Below are positions 1-16,006 of a stretch of 64,000 nt of DNA, one piece after another. Position 1 is the first letter of the stretch. The number at the start of each line of letters is the position of its first letter. This DNA is from Semisulcospira habei (lineage: Eukaryota; Mollusca; Gastropoda; Semisulcospiridae): the NCBI GenBank assembly GCA_036245525.1, contig BTPG01000007.1, positions 169,324,128 through 169,388,127 of the forward strand. Direction: 5' to 3'. The position numbers and the translations under genes were made by a program. A model generated the notes under the pieces. The model was not told where the DNA came from and searched no databases. It saw only the letters and a list, made by a program, of their open reading frames with translations.

Positions 1-160
1 GCCAAAGAGCCCCAGCCATCCAAGGAACGTGCTTACAAAGTGGTATCAGCAGGAGGCGTAGATCCTCATGAGCCCCCGCGTCTGCGGGGGCTCATGACGA
101 TCTATGCATCTTGTAGTTGGGTGGTGTTGTGCATTTTCTCCCCGCATTTAAGCCGGGTCA
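1..160 (+). repeat. MITE family A, copy 1 (left end outside window)
   Basis: A palindrome built on CCTCATGAGCCCCCGC and its complement lies at about 51-111, with the usual family-A left flank (CCAAAGAGCCCCAGCC) and right flank. The right arm has one mismatch to the left arm. The element probably runs to the GCCGGG stretch near 155. Family A recurs about a dozen times in the window. Confidence 0.75.
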
Positions 161-331
161 GTGTTGACAAGCCTGCTTGAGGATCACAGATGTACATGAA
201 GGCAGCAGGGAGTCGCTTTTAATTGTTGTGTTTGTTTATGACCTTTCATATCTCTTTTCTTTGCCTTTTGCGCAAAATGCTAGTTCCTACAGAAGTGTAT
301 GGCTTCTTGACACGTCACCGTACAATAACGT

Positions 332-549
332 ATTAATTCTTCCAGTGTCAGCTGGCGCACGCTGTGTTTTTGCAATCTTCTGTAACCCATCACCAAAATC
401 CCTAGCCGCCCCATGAACAATGGATTCAAAGTGGTGTCAACAAGAGACATAGATCCTCATGAGCCCCCGCAGTCGCGGGGGCTCATGAGGATCTATACCT
501 CTTGCAGTTGGGCGGTGTTCAGTTTTTCTCGGCACTGATCTGGGCTAAG
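332..549 (+). repeat. MITE family A, copy 2
   Basis: Nearly full-length copy starting at a TTAA and ending near CTGGGCTAAG. The core palindrome at about 440-505 is almost perfect. The left half carries the stretch (GTAACCCATCACC...CATAGATCC) that resembles the 82-bp unit at 53 kb. Confidence 0.75.
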
Positions 550-1123
550 ATAGTCGGACAGCACAGCGTATGTAGGAAGTTAGACATTGACAACGTCGGT
601 CCCTGAAAACAGTGAAACTGGCTTAAATCTGCTCAAAGAGAGAAATCAATGTCAGTGAAACAGCATTGACAGCATGATCCGGAAATACGTGGTTATTTGA
701 GAAAGTTTGCTTGGTATTTACAATTATTTTATCGTGGATGGCTGTGTCTAAAATACCATGACTATCTTGCTTGGTCAGCTGTTTGTGGTCGCGCCGTATG
801 TCATCAAGACGTGACTACAGCCCTTCGCCTCCACCCCCAGCCCTGCAGCCCTGCGTGACCTTATTCGCCACTACCTTCACCAAACTGCCCTATTTCCCAA
901 CACTCCGTAATCGCACATTCCAACAAATTAGTTCACCAGATAAAAATAAAGCACCCCACCCCCCACCCACCCCACAACCCCCCAAAAAAAAAAAAATGAA
1001 AAAAAAAAAAAGCAAAGACGCATGCACCTGGTTTTAATTCAGATTTTCTGTGGTTTTTTTTCCTGTTTATGCAGTAAATCGATGGCGCTTAAAAGGCTCG
1101 TTTCACCTGTCACTCCCTCTTGT
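550..1123. other. non-coding, no gene seen
   Basis: No convincing coding region. It contains a C-rich then A-rich simple stretch at about 945-1015 that gives a spurious Pro/Lys-rich ORF. Confidence 0.6.
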
Positions 1124-1333
1124 TTAACCCCTTCACTGCCAGAAACCACTACACACTGACGGACATTCGCGTGAAGAAAATGATGTAAACTGGACCCAAA
1201 AGCGGTATAAAGAACATGGGACTAACGAAAGATACATATCCTTATGATCTCTCGCGACTGCATGCGCTCATGAAGGATTATGTCTCTTGCAGCTGGGTAG
1301 CGTTCGCCCTGCCCTGGTAGTTAAGGGGTTGAA
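1124..1333 (+). repeat. MITE family A, diverged copy 3
   Basis: Begins TTAACCCCTTCACTGCCAG and ends GGGGTTGAA, the family-A outer ends. The central palindrome is badly eroded, with only parts of CTCATGA and TGTCTCTTGCAG recognisable. Confidence 0.6.
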
Positions 1334-1559
1334 TAGCGAGCCATAGATTCTACACGCACAGACAAACAGGCAGAACGCTCTCCGCAAAAACTATGAATGA
1401 CACAAGCATAGTCGCAATTAACCCTTTCAATAATGACGAGAGATAGAACGACAGTAGTAGTTCAAGGATGGTACCAGAATGATTGGAACCTCTAGGCGCC
1501 AGCAGCTATTTCCAGTGGCGTTACGAAGATATCTTTCCAGGGTCAGAAAACTCAGTCAG

Positions 1560-1999
1560 AAAGGGCGGGGAGGGGGGGGGGGGATGTGTATGGCCAGTTC
1601 AACATCAAAAGGGAGTGGTAGAGGTGGGGGGGGGGGGGGGAGGATGGTGAGACAACAGTCGTCTGGCCACCAAAACATCAACCTGAAATTTCAAGTCTTA
1701 ATTACTTTCCTTCTCCAAAACTATACCATTTTTCGCTAATAAAACAAATAAATATTTTCAAAATTGGTTTGTGTGTGGGGATGATGATGATGTTGAAACG
1801 TTTTATTCAGGATAAAAAGTTTTAGGCATAGCAATGCCTATCTTCCAAACTGTCCTGCTACTCTACACATATAAAAATACATCAGACGATACAGCAAAAC
1901 ATAAAACACATAAGTAAAAAGACCCATCCCCCCCGCCCCCCCCCCCTCCCCCCACCCTCAGATAAAAAATAAAGAAAAAAAAAACAAATTAAACTAATA

Positions 2000-2068
<69 letters not shown>

Positions 2069-2070
2069 AA

Positions 2071-2132
<62 letters not shown>

Positions 2133-2275
2133 GAGGGGGGGGGAGAGATATTCTAACCCCCGCCCCCTAAACTTCATTCGATGACGGGGGGAGGGGGGGG
2201 AGGGGTGGGGGGATGGACATCCCCCTCCCCCCTCCTCCCCCCTCCCCCTCCTACCCCCCCCCCCCCCCGGTTTCT
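1560..2275. repeat. low-complexity block: poly-G, poly-C and (TA)n
   Basis: Contains G runs at about 1566-1640, C runs at 1930-1955, two (TA)n tracts at about 2004-2064 and 2075-2126, and G/C homopolymers to 2270. ORFs through this block are artefacts of composition. Confidence 0.85.
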
Positions 2276-2778
2276 TTGCCAATGTATTCTTGTACACTCT
2301 TGAACTATCAATATTTTGTACGTGCCATGAACCGTATTCAGTCTTTAAAAGAAACCCCAAAATTTAGGAATTTCGGCAGCCTTGTTTGTATTCTTTGAAA
2401 AAAATGTGCCTTTTTTTTTATTGCACATTAGCGAATTCAAAATCAATCTTTTATGATTACGCCAAAAGTGTTTAACCGACTGCGTTAATTGGTGATTAAG
2501 TTAGACGCAAAGTTAGGGGAGAAAAATCCAAGTGTTTTGGTGAATACAACGCAAACTGTCCAAAATGTTTGCTGTTGTATTGCTCTGTGAAGTATTTTGT
2601 TTGAAACTGATCCATTGTTTTGTTTCTTGTGGTGCATAAAACATAAAGCAGCGCCTTCTCGCGCAGTCCTCTGGAAACTAGGTTAATAAACAAGTAAAAC
2701 ACGAGGTGGTGCGAGCTGTGGCCAGCAAGGTACGAGTCGAGTATGTAACCGTGCTATATAGCAATCTGGCAGTGCTCA

Positions 2779-2868
2779 CCCAATGCGCAAAAAGCCGTCG
2801 TCGGCAGCTGTTGGCCTGCGCGCAGGCCAACTGCAGCCGATGTGGGCCGGATGGCCTTTTGCGGATTT
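2779..2868. repeat. GC-rich palindrome, family D copy 1
   Basis: Imperfect inverted repeat centred on GGCCTGCGCGCAGGCC. The outer arms read AATGCGCAAAAAGCC and GGCCTTTTGCGGATT. The same outer sequence flanks the palindrome at 21473-21562. It lies about 110 bp upstream of the EF-hand gene TATA box. Confidence 0.75.
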
Positions 2869-2980
2869 GGCAGTGCGTCAAGGTCCATGATATTTTTTGG
2901 CAAGTAGTGTCACAGGGCCTTGGGTAATTCAGCAGGTGGTCCACTATCTAACGTCGTGATTCCATGGCAGACAGAAAACA

Positions 2981-2988
2981 ATATAAAA
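2981..2988 (+). promoter_or_regulatory. TATA box of the EF-hand gene
   Basis: ATATAAAA lies about 45 bp upstream of a GT donor ending a short non-coding exon (CAG|GTAAG at 3035/3036). A CRE-like TTACGTCA lies just downstream at about 3003-3010. Assigned as promoter by position and by the intact gene downstream; the start site is inferred to be near 3010. Confidence 0.6.
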
Positions 2989-3009
2989 CCAGGGGCTGGG
3001 TCATTACGT

Positions 3010-3035
3010 CACATTTTGCTTGGTTCCAGCCACAG
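3010..3035 (+). other. 5' untranslated exon 1 of the EF-hand gene (inferred)
   Basis: Short segment between the TATA box and a consensus splice donor (CACAG|GTAAGA). The next acceptor is the CTACAG before 3735, giving a first intron of about 700 bp. The 5' end is only inferred from TATA spacing. Confidence 0.5.
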
Positions 3036-3734
3036 GTAAGACCAACAAATATTCTGCAATCTTTTTGAAGATTCAGTATTGAAAAGTGAGAATATTTTGT
3101 CATTTTGGTAAGAGAATCTTCTTTTTAACTAGAGATGCATAAGACATCCTGATTTTTTTTTTTTAAACTGAATATTTATTAAACAGTTAACGTGGTGTTT
3201 AAATGACAAACAACACCTAAACCAGAACTTGACTGCAAAGTGTGTAAACTGCAAAGAAAAGAAAGCCCAACAACCCAAAAAAGAAAGAACCATGTTAGAA
3301 AGGTCAATTACAACATGAAAAAAAACTGTCTTTTGTAAGCTTATTTCTTTTTTTCTTGGGATTAAAAAAAAAACATCAACGAACGTGTCAGTTGCGCTTG
3401 CTTAAATAACGTATTTATTAATAGAAAATGTCTTGGGTATTTTGTTCATGCTTGTTCAGCGTTCAGTGTTGTGATGACTTTGTTGCCCTTTGTTTTTGTA
3501 TAATTGTGTTTGTTTGTTTGTTTGTTTGTTTGTTTGTATATCCGTGACACATTACTTATGAAGTGTGTTGATATTCTTGCATACATCGAATTAGTCTTGT
3601 CTGCAGACAACACTGATTTGATATATGTGTGCGAGAATGTCGATCGTTGGTTCTTTCACCAAAATTAATAGTACAGTAACATACGGACAGCATTCAAATA
3701 ATAAGGTGTATTCTGCGTTTCTGTCTCCCTACAG
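3036..3734. other. intron 1 of the EF-hand gene
   Basis: AT-rich with A and T runs and a short (TTTG)n near 3508-3535. No other feature seen. Confidence 0.5.
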
Positions 3735-3743
3735 ACGACAAGC

Positions 3744-9319
<5,576 letters not shown>

Positions 9320-9423
9320 GCTGATGATGAACGATTCAGGGCCAGGAGGGAAGCGTCTGTATTATAGTCAACAGAACTGTAGTATGTCAGCTGCTCGTGT
9401 GTATCGCTCATTTCCTGACAGAA

Positions 9424-9429
9424 AATAAA
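9424..9429 (+). terminator. polyadenylation signal AATAAA of the EF-hand gene
   Basis: AATAAA lies 105 bp after the stop codon and is the first such signal downstream. Confidence 0.6.
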
Positions 9430-9486
9430 TGAGAATAACATTAACGATACGTTGTGCTATCAATGTACACATTGTATATAATGTAC

Positions 9487-10028
9487 TTGTTTTCATCCCT
9501 ACGTCACACGACCAATCCCTTTAGCGCAAACTGTACCACATGACCGAACTACAAAAACCCTTGTAGCGAAAAATGGCGGACTTCTTGTAGCCCTCTTTGT
9601 GACGCATCTTGGATGCGAATTTTGTTCTGTAAAAGATCAGCAAAACGTTCTAAAGTAAAAAGTTAATTAGTGTTGTTTTAAACAACAGGCACACTACTGG
9701 AGATTGCAACGTCATGAAATATTTTAAATACGTCATAAGTCTATTATGTATAAAGGTATATTCCTTTGATGTCAGTCATGACTGGCGTGATCCAGGTCGG
9801 AAGATTTCTTCTTGATTTTTATTTACGAAAATTGTGGAGGAATGAAAACAAATACGTTATTGGTAGCATGGGCTTGCTGCACGGACCCTTCTAGGCCTCC
9901 GGGTGGAGGGGGGGGGGGGGGGTCAAAGGAACCATTGTACCCCTCAGGCCCTCGGGGTACAATGGTTCCTTTGACTTCCCTCAGGCCTACAAGGGTCCTT
10001 GTAGCAAACCCCTGCTACCAATAACTTA
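9487..10028 (-). repeat. repeat family F, copy 3, inverted
   Basis: The flank (CCTACGTCACACGACCAATCC, CTTGGATGCGAATTTTGTTC) comes before the core 9856-10025 (GTTATTGGTAGCATG to CTGCTACCAATAAC), opposite to copies 1 and 2. A run of about 16 G lies inside the core. Confidence 0.75.
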
Positions 10029-10099
10029 AAGTGTTGTCCATATATCGCAATCAGCCTGCCTGTCTGTCTGTGTCTGTCTGTCTCTTTCTGTACTCAGGC

Positions 10100-10167
10100 C
10101 ACGCACACAGACACATGGATCATATACGAACACACTTACACACACACGTACGCATGCACACACACTC

Positions 10168-10204
<37 letters not shown>

Positions 10205-10325
10205 CACAGGCACGCACACACTCGTATGCATGAACGTACGTACTCGTGCACACATACACATACACACACATACGCGCATGCATGCACGTACACACGAATG
10301 CATGTTGACGTACACAAACATGAGC
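10100..10325. repeat. imperfect (AC)n-rich microsatellite region
   Basis: Interrupted ACAC and GCAC tracts. ORFs with His/Thr or Val/Cys runs are artefacts. Confidence 0.9.
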
Positions 10326-10436
10326 GCACAAAGACATTAAGGCATGGGCGCATGTCAAAATATGACAGATGTACCGATCACATACACACGAAAGGAACAG
10401 TTAGCTCAAACTGTTAAAGAAAACAATATAGGCTAC

Positions 10437-10560
10437 CCGTACCGTTTGCGGGAGTACTCCCCAAATAGACCCACTCGGGGAGTACGCCACAAGTACACTT
10501 CTATTTAAATGAGATGCGCAGCACAAGTACACCATGCGAAGCGTCTCATTCGAATAGAGT
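10437..10560 (+). repeat. repeat family G, copy 1 (left part)
   Basis: Contains ACTCCCCAAATAGACCCACT, CTCGGGGAGTACGCCACAAG and GAGATGCGCAGCACAAGTAC. The same blocks occur inverted at 10862-10940 and 56369-56440, and again at 58668-58850. Confidence 0.65.
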
Positions 10561-10690
10561 CCGAAATAGCTCAGGCTGTTAAGCGTCGGAGCAGGAGAGC
10601 GAAGGGAATCGCCGGGTCGTGGGTTCGAATCTCCGTCCCGGCCCCGGTAGCTGGACTCGCAATCCAGGGGGAAAAGACGGGCTTGTTCAA
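10561..10690 (+). mobile_element. tRNA-derived SINE head
   Basis: An A-box-like TAGCTCAGGCTGTTAAGCG and a B-box GGGTTCGAATC (10621-10631) are spaced as in a tRNA-type Pol III promoter. The sequence does not fold into a full tRNA and is embedded in repeats, so SINE rather than tRNA gene. Confidence 0.6.
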
Positions 10691-10719
10691 TAGCATGTCC
10701 GTTGAAAGGTCCTGGTAAA

Positions 10720-10940
10720 TCAAAGTGGCACAGTTGGAGTGCGCCTGAGTTTATCAGTGTTCAGGTCGTACTCCATAAGCAATAGATTTCCCTGTTCCCC
10801 CATAACCCGCCCGTCAGGGCCGTCCATTATCACTTCAGTGCCGTGGACGTTAAACCCCGAACTAATCATCTCATTCGCATAGATGTGTACTTGTGGGGTA
10901 CTCCCGAGTAGGTCTATCTGGGGACTACTGCTGCAAACGA
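10720..10940 (-). repeat. dispersed repeat H plus inverted family G block
   Basis: 10725-10860 (CACAGTTGGAGTGCGCCTGA ... GTGGACGTTAAACCCCGAAC) is similar to 28140-28290 and, in the other orientation, to about 30290-30385. 10862-10940 is the family G block in reverse (GTGTACTTGTGGGGTACTCC). Confidence 0.55.
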
Positions 10941-11243
10941 TACCAGAGGTAAACATAAATCTCGAACCTTAAAGCATTAGGAACGAATGTAAACAATAGG
11001 AATCTGATAACCGTCACTAAGTAAACACTATGTAAAACAAGATGAAGATTTCATTCCAAAGTCTACCGTATCGTTTTGAGCTCACATGCGTTTTTCTTTT
11101 ATACTTCCAGAGTTGTACCTCTGTTTAAGCAATTTCAATATGCTCGAAGGCTCCTAGGCCTCCCGAATGAAGAAGTTCCTTTATTTTCAAACTTGTACGT
11201 ACGCAAAAGTCGGAGATTTTCGTATTTTCGTTACGTACGTGCG

Positions 11244-11245
<2 letters not shown>

Positions 11246-11334
<89 letters not shown>

Positions 11335-11395
11335 CCCCTCCCCCCCCACCACCACCACCACCACCACCACCACACACACACACACAGACACAGAC
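11246..11395. repeat. (AC)n and (CAC)n microsatellite
   Basis: About 88 bp of AC repeats, a C run, a (CCA)n tract, then more AC. The sequence to the right (GGCGCCAAAAGTACGTTCT, TAGGCGTGACGTCATTTT) matches that right of the (AC)n at 8.6 kb, so the two loci share a repeat. Confidence 0.95.
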
Positions 11396-11599
11396 GGCGC
11401 TTCAGTGGCGCCAAAAGTACGTTCTCCAACAATGTTTGCGTAGCTAGGCGTGACGTCATTTTCATTGTGTTACTTCTTTTTTCCAGATTTTCAGCCCCAC
11501 ACGCCCAAACTTCATATGCATGCTCCGGAACGCGCTCCGGCGAGCCCCATTTAAAAGTTGTTACTATTTTTAAATAGGAGCAACAAACAAGATGAGAAT

Positions 11600-12396
11600 T
11601 TGATCCTAAAGTCTACGTTATTGTTTAGAGCTCACATGCGTTTTTCTTTTAGGAACATTCGGAATTCATGAGAGAGAGGAAAGTACAATCCAAAACCACC
11701 TTTATCACAATGACCGAGTCCACGCCTAAAACAAAGCCTTTTTGAACATCGCCGCAAATAGTCCACACAAAACCAAATTAATACATAACAGCAGAGCCGA
11801 TTTCTGAGGAACGCTATTTTCTCACTCAGACAGCATTTCTCGGAAACCAGCTAGGTAACAGCGGCTGACTTAGCTTGTCAGCTTAAAAAAAAAAAAAAAA
11901 TACACCACGCGCTAGGCCAACGGATGGCTAGTTAAGTAATCCTACCACGTTAAATAACACAACATCAACAACTTTTAAAGTAAAGTAAAAATTACAAGTA
12001 CTTATAGGTAACCTATAAATTACCTACAACTGACAAGTAACTTTGTAAGTTCTAATAAGTTAGTTGACAAAAGTTTTTATAAGTGAGTTAAAATAAGTAC
12101 TTGTAAGTGACTTGACCTAAGTTCTTCAAGTTCTTGTCTCAAGTCATCAGGTTACTTGGACAATTGTGTCAAGTTACATGGACAGCAAGGTAACTTTTTT
12201 TCCTCAACAATAGTTTGGAGGTGGAGATGATGGAGTTAAATAGCTAGGTGTTACGTTTGTGGTTGCGTTTTTTTGTGAGAGCGTGTGTGTATTAATCATA
12301 GGAAAGATCCGATGTTTATTTCAGCTATTTTGGATACGAATCACATACCTTTTCAGTAGGATTTATTCTCATTTGCACGGAGACCCGAACTGACTG
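11600..12396. other. non-coding, AT-rich, irregular AAGT-type repeats
   Basis: 11985-12180 is rich in variants of AAGTACTTATAAGT and AAGTTAC without a clean period. No gene seen. Confidence 0.5.
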
Positions 12397-13138
12397 TGTT
12401 ATGATATGAGAAAGGTTCAGAAAGGTTCTAGAAAAAAACACGGTCGATGCCTGTGATGCTTGGTCTCGCTGAGAGTATTCCGATAGTATTTGAGCAAAGT
12501 CATGACCTGTCTGGGGAACTCTTATGTAAGGTCATGGCATCACCAGGATTTCCCATAATAAGCGCTTAAAATAGTTGTCGGATTTTTGTTGTTCATTCTT
12601 GAGTATTCTTTCTCACCAATATTTATGAGTTTCAGCTACGTGTTCTGTTCTGATTGGTTGTGTTGTATGAATTTGCTGGATTATTCTGGAAAGCTATAAT
12701 ACTATAAAAGACCATGCTAGGAAGCGTGTGTGTACATTGTCAGTGACAGGGATATGCAGTGTATTATAGTTACATTGTCAGTGACCGAGATCTGCGGTGT
12801 ATCGAAGGTACATTGTTAGTGATGGAGATATGCAGTGTATAGTGTGTACATTGTGAGAGACGCAGTGTAACAGTGGTGTACATTGTATGAGAGATGCAGT
12901 GTGTAAAAACTGTTGATGCATTGTTGAGGAGACAGTGTATCAGCGTTGGTGCATTTGTGAATGAATTGTGTAGAGATCGCATCGCTGCAATAAAATATTG
13001 TTGGAACTGTTACTCCAGTGTGGTCTACATCCTTAAGCCACGTGTGATGGGTTGCAGCTGAGTGAAGTTTCTTTACAAGAACCCTCCGCGCCTGCGTCTG
13101 GTGTGATATCATACTACGACCACGACTACCACATAACA
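12397..13138 (+). mobile_element. solo-LTR-like unit, 742 bp
   Basis: It starts TGTTATG and ends CATAACA, a TG...CA inverted terminus. Inside are a TATA box (CTATAAAAG near 12703), diverged repeats of a TACATTGTCAGTGA-type unit at 12735-12960, and AATAAA near 12990, in the order expected of an LTR. No clear 4-5 bp target duplication is visible (GACTG left, CTAGG right) and no gag-pol lies next to it. LTR identity is inferred from this architecture. Confidence 0.55.
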
Positions 13139-13336
13139 CTAGGCATGTTATCTCTCTGTGAACAGTATGATAGAAATAAAGAAAGATTTATCTTTATTTG
13201 TTTAGAAGACCTTACACTTTTCCCATGGTCTCTTTTACTCCTATCTTTTTTCCTTCTTCTAAAAAGACGTCGGTAGTTCTTCAACATTCACAGATTGACT
13301 ATGCATCTTATTTTCAATTTCAGACTTCTGCCGTTT

Positions 13337-13684
13337 TTAATTGTCCAAATCATCCTGCACTATCTTAAACTCATCATCATCGATTTTATTGTCCTCTAAA
13401 GCTTTACTGATAATAAGTTTCTTACTGCTCAACTTTACTTAAGTAAGAGTATTTAATGCTTCATGATTTTGCAGCATTTTATGAAATCTTTTGTTAAGGA
13501 CTTCCAAACCCAAGCATGTCAGACATGTGACAACACCAACACATTCAAGAGCAATGCCTATGACACTTCCCACTCCTGTTGCAAACAGAGCAACGCCACT
13601 GACAGAGCAACCAGCAAAAACTGCACAGAGAGTCATAGCTGCGTTTTGTACAGAATTGAAAACTGTACTGTACATCTTTTGCAC
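13337..13684 (-). pseudogene. Polinton-associated hydrophobic protein, broken
   Basis: An 81-codon ORF (13439-13684) has a hydrophobic Gly/Ala/Cys segment (CAVFAGCSVSGVALFATGVG) likely to be a membrane stretch. After a TAA at 13439-13441 the same frame continues to 13337 with an acidic helical tail (ISKALEDNKIDDDEF). That tail resembles the C-terminus of a protein often predicted beside animal Polintons. The upstream part continues in another frame near 13690-13830. Function unknown. Confidence 0.5.
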
Positions 13685-13840
13685 CTGGAGTATTTTGCCT
13701 CTTCACCTTCCAAATACTTCAATGCTTCTGTAATATTTATTAAACGAAATGAGTCAGCACTTTCAACCCATAATCTTTCATTAGCTATTTGCGGATACAA
13801 GTTCACCATTTTTTTGACAAATAAAATATTTCAAAATAAC

Positions 13841-14320
13841 TTAATCAGCGATTACATTTTGCAACTCTTCAGGGATGTATAATTGGCTAGCGTAATAAAA
13901 CAAAACAAGATCGATGTGTGTCAGTTTTATGTAATATAATAAAACTAGAAATGTTTTATCAACTAATACTTTAACAGCCTGGTTACTACTCAATACCCGT
14001 ACATCTGCTCCTTTCCTAATAGCAATAAATACTTTTTCTGACTCCATCACTGTGTTATCCCATGTAAGTTTGATTACCTGTACAATTTCTGCTTCTTTTA
14101 CATCCTCCAAAGGCCACAATATGATTTTAAAAACTATTGTTGCTTCACTAGTTATGGTATCATTTGCTGGTGTAAACAGAACATTTGGATCAAGTCTACC
14201 CTTTTTACCTGTAAGAAGACACCTTTGTTTCTCATACTCATATTGTATTAGTTTATCTCTGCTATTGTTGTCTATATAGCTTGGAACAAGACTCACAAGC
14301 AACGGTCCAGAGTTAAACAC
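13841..14320 (-). CDS. Polinton-associated hypothetical protein, 159 aa
   Basis: Intact 159-codon ORF on the minus strand within the Polinton block, in the same direction as its neighbours. It is a mixed alpha/beta-like sequence with no motif I recognise. The C-terminal part (LLYYIKLTHIDLVLFYYASQ) is hydrophobic and may result from a frame change. Its place suggests a capsid accessory or membrane-associated role, but that is only inference. Confidence 0.45.
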   Translation of the reverse strand: MFNSGPLLVSLVPSYIDNNSRDKLIQYEYEKQRCLLTGKKGRLDPNVLFTPANDTITSEATIVFKIILWPLEDVKEAEIVQVIKLTWDNTVMESEKVFIAIRKGADVRVLSSNQAVKVLVDKTFLVLLYYIKLTHIDLVLFYYASQLYIPEELQNVIAD

Positions 14321-14460
14321 TTTTCTAAATGTTCAGTTTACTTCTTCAGTAATTACATAAGGACTAATGAATTAGAACTTTATGTCCCAGTCTATTGCGG
14401 GAGCAGGAACAGCGGCAGCTGCAGGAACAACTACCACTTATTACCCACATGTTTTAAGAG

Positions 14461-14688
14461 TTAGAGCACATTATTTACAGTACTAGGTATGGTAACATTA
14501 CGAAGTTGACTAAGTTTAGGGTACCTTCTTTCTGCATCATCTTTCATGTCATCAATTACTTTTTGTCTGTAAAATCCAGTGGAATCAAATTAAAGGCCTT
14601 CCATTGTGTACACTTCCCCTATCACTATTTCTTTATCTATTACTGGACATGCAATTGGCGTAATTCTTGGTTTCGGACCAGTACTCAT
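14461..14688 (-). pseudogene. small Polinton ORF with internal stop
   Basis: From ATG at 14688 the frame runs about 32 codons (MSTGPKPRITPIACPVIDKE...) to a TAA, then continues for about 40 codons (...RRYPKLSQLRNVTIPS) to a second stop. The continuous similarity of composition suggests one gene with a nonsense change. No domain recognised. Confidence 0.4.
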
Positions 14689-14806
14689 TTTATTCAACAA
14701 AAATAAAATTTGTTTAATTTCTAAGACAACACTAAAATCATGCATCAAAACTAGTTTTCCATCCTAATTAGTTACAGATAAACACAGTGTTTCAAAGAAA
14801 CTGAAA

Positions 14807-15292
14807 CTAATTTATTAAACTGCATATTAGGAAATCTAACAACACACTTTCACAATAGGGAGCATTTCCAGCACGCACACATCTTAACAAAATTGAAGGC
14901 TTTCCATTGTGTACATTTTCAGTTGTGTTTAATTCTTTCAAATGAACATTAAGTATTTTATGTACCTCCAAATTTACTGGATATCTTCCAGTTATTTTAT
15001 CTTTATTTGGCTTCAATGTCACTGTTCAACCCCTAGTATGCCATGTCCAATCCTCATCCACACCAGTTACAAAATCGCCTATTAAACCAAGTAAAGATGC
15101 AAGTTTATTTGAAATTGTAGGCATAGGTTTTGGAAATTCCAATGTAACAATTAAGTTAGTTATGGTGCATGTTTGGAGCACAAGCTCAAACAAAATCAAA
15201 TAATATAAACAAAAGTGGCAAATTTTAAGCACAAAAAAACCAATTTCTTGCAAACCTGGAAGATGCTGTAAACTCAGTAGAAGATCTCCCAT
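14807..15292 (-). pseudogene. Polinton-associated ORF with one in-frame stop
   Basis: Two adjacent ORFs (15026-15292 and 14807-15022) lie in one frame, separated only by a TGA at 15026-15028. The first has a hydrophobic start (CHFCLYYLILFELVLQTC) then SLLGLIGDFVTGVDEDWTW. The second continues TLKPNKDKITGRYPVNLEVH. Together about 160 codons. It may be a minor capsid or membrane component; no family is assigned. Confidence 0.45.
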
Positions 15293-15457
15293 GAAGCATA
15301 CAATGCTACCATGACATTCTCATGTATGCCAGATCAAAAAGTTGACTTTGAAATTGGCATTGGGTTATACATGTTACCATTTGACCTTCAACTATAAATG
15401 GGGACGATAAAAAAATGATTATAATAAAATAATTGTTGGTCAGAAATTAGGACTCAA

Positions 15458-15664
15458 TCAATCAGTAAACTTAAGTCCAACAACCACACGCTTACAACTA
15501 CTGTTTGCGCTAATAAAACCCCTTGCGCCAGTTACAGCAGTCACACCAGTTACACCAGCACCAGCGCCAATTACAATAGCATCAGCGCCAGTTATACCAG
15601 CACCGTTTTCACCAACACCAGAACAACCACGGCAAACACACACATGAGTCAGAGAGAACTGCAT
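15458..15664 (-). CDS. small Gly/Ala/Val-rich ORF in Polinton block
   Basis: 68 codons with a repetitive core (GADAIVIGAGAGVTGVTAVT) encoded by short degenerate repeats at 15520-15625. It could be a small structural protein or a repeat artefact. No family recognised. Confidence 0.25.
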   Translation of the reverse strand: MQFSLTHVCVCRGCSGVGENGAGITGADAIVIGAGAGVTGVTAVTGARGFISANSSCKRVVVGLKFTD

Positions 15665-15693
15665 TGGTAATAGGCTTTACTGGATTAGGGGTA

Positions 15694-15927
15694 TTACTTC
15701 TTTATCTGTTTGATTAAATATCCTGTAATTAATCCTCCTACTATCACCAAAAAGACCCACACATGCTCTGCCATAAACCAGACTACTTTCCCTGCTGTAC
15801 ATATCAACCAAGTGAAAACACTTCCTATTATGCCAGGCAAAGCATCCATTGCTTTGACAGCCAATCTCTTAAGCAAGTCTGGAATAATATGAGAAAGGTT
15901 TTTTTTTTTGTTTTTTTTTTTACCCAC
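15694..15927 (-). CDS. Polinton-associated single-pass membrane protein, 77 aa
   Basis: Intact ORF with a Lys-rich start (MGKKKNKKKNLSH), an amphipathic middle and a strong hydrophobic segment (VWVFLVIVGGLITGYLI) before a basic end. A basic N-terminus and C-terminal anchor suit a small virion or membrane protein. It lies 79 bp after the 294-aa ORF in the same direction, so the two may be co-transcribed. Confidence 0.5.
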   Translation of the reverse strand: MGKKKNKKKNLSHIIPDLLKRLAVKAMDALPGIIGSVFTWLICTAGKVVWFMAEHVWVFLVIVGGLITGYLIKQIKK

Positions 15928-16006
15928 GACTGTAGATCTTTTGGGTCAGACGGTTGAATTAAAGCCAGAGGGGGAGGAGGACCACCACCACCAGTTACAG
16001 CCATTA

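Noticed and set aside
10561..10650. tRNA gene
   Set aside because: Only the Pol III box-like motifs are convincing; acceptor stems do not pair and it sits in repeats.
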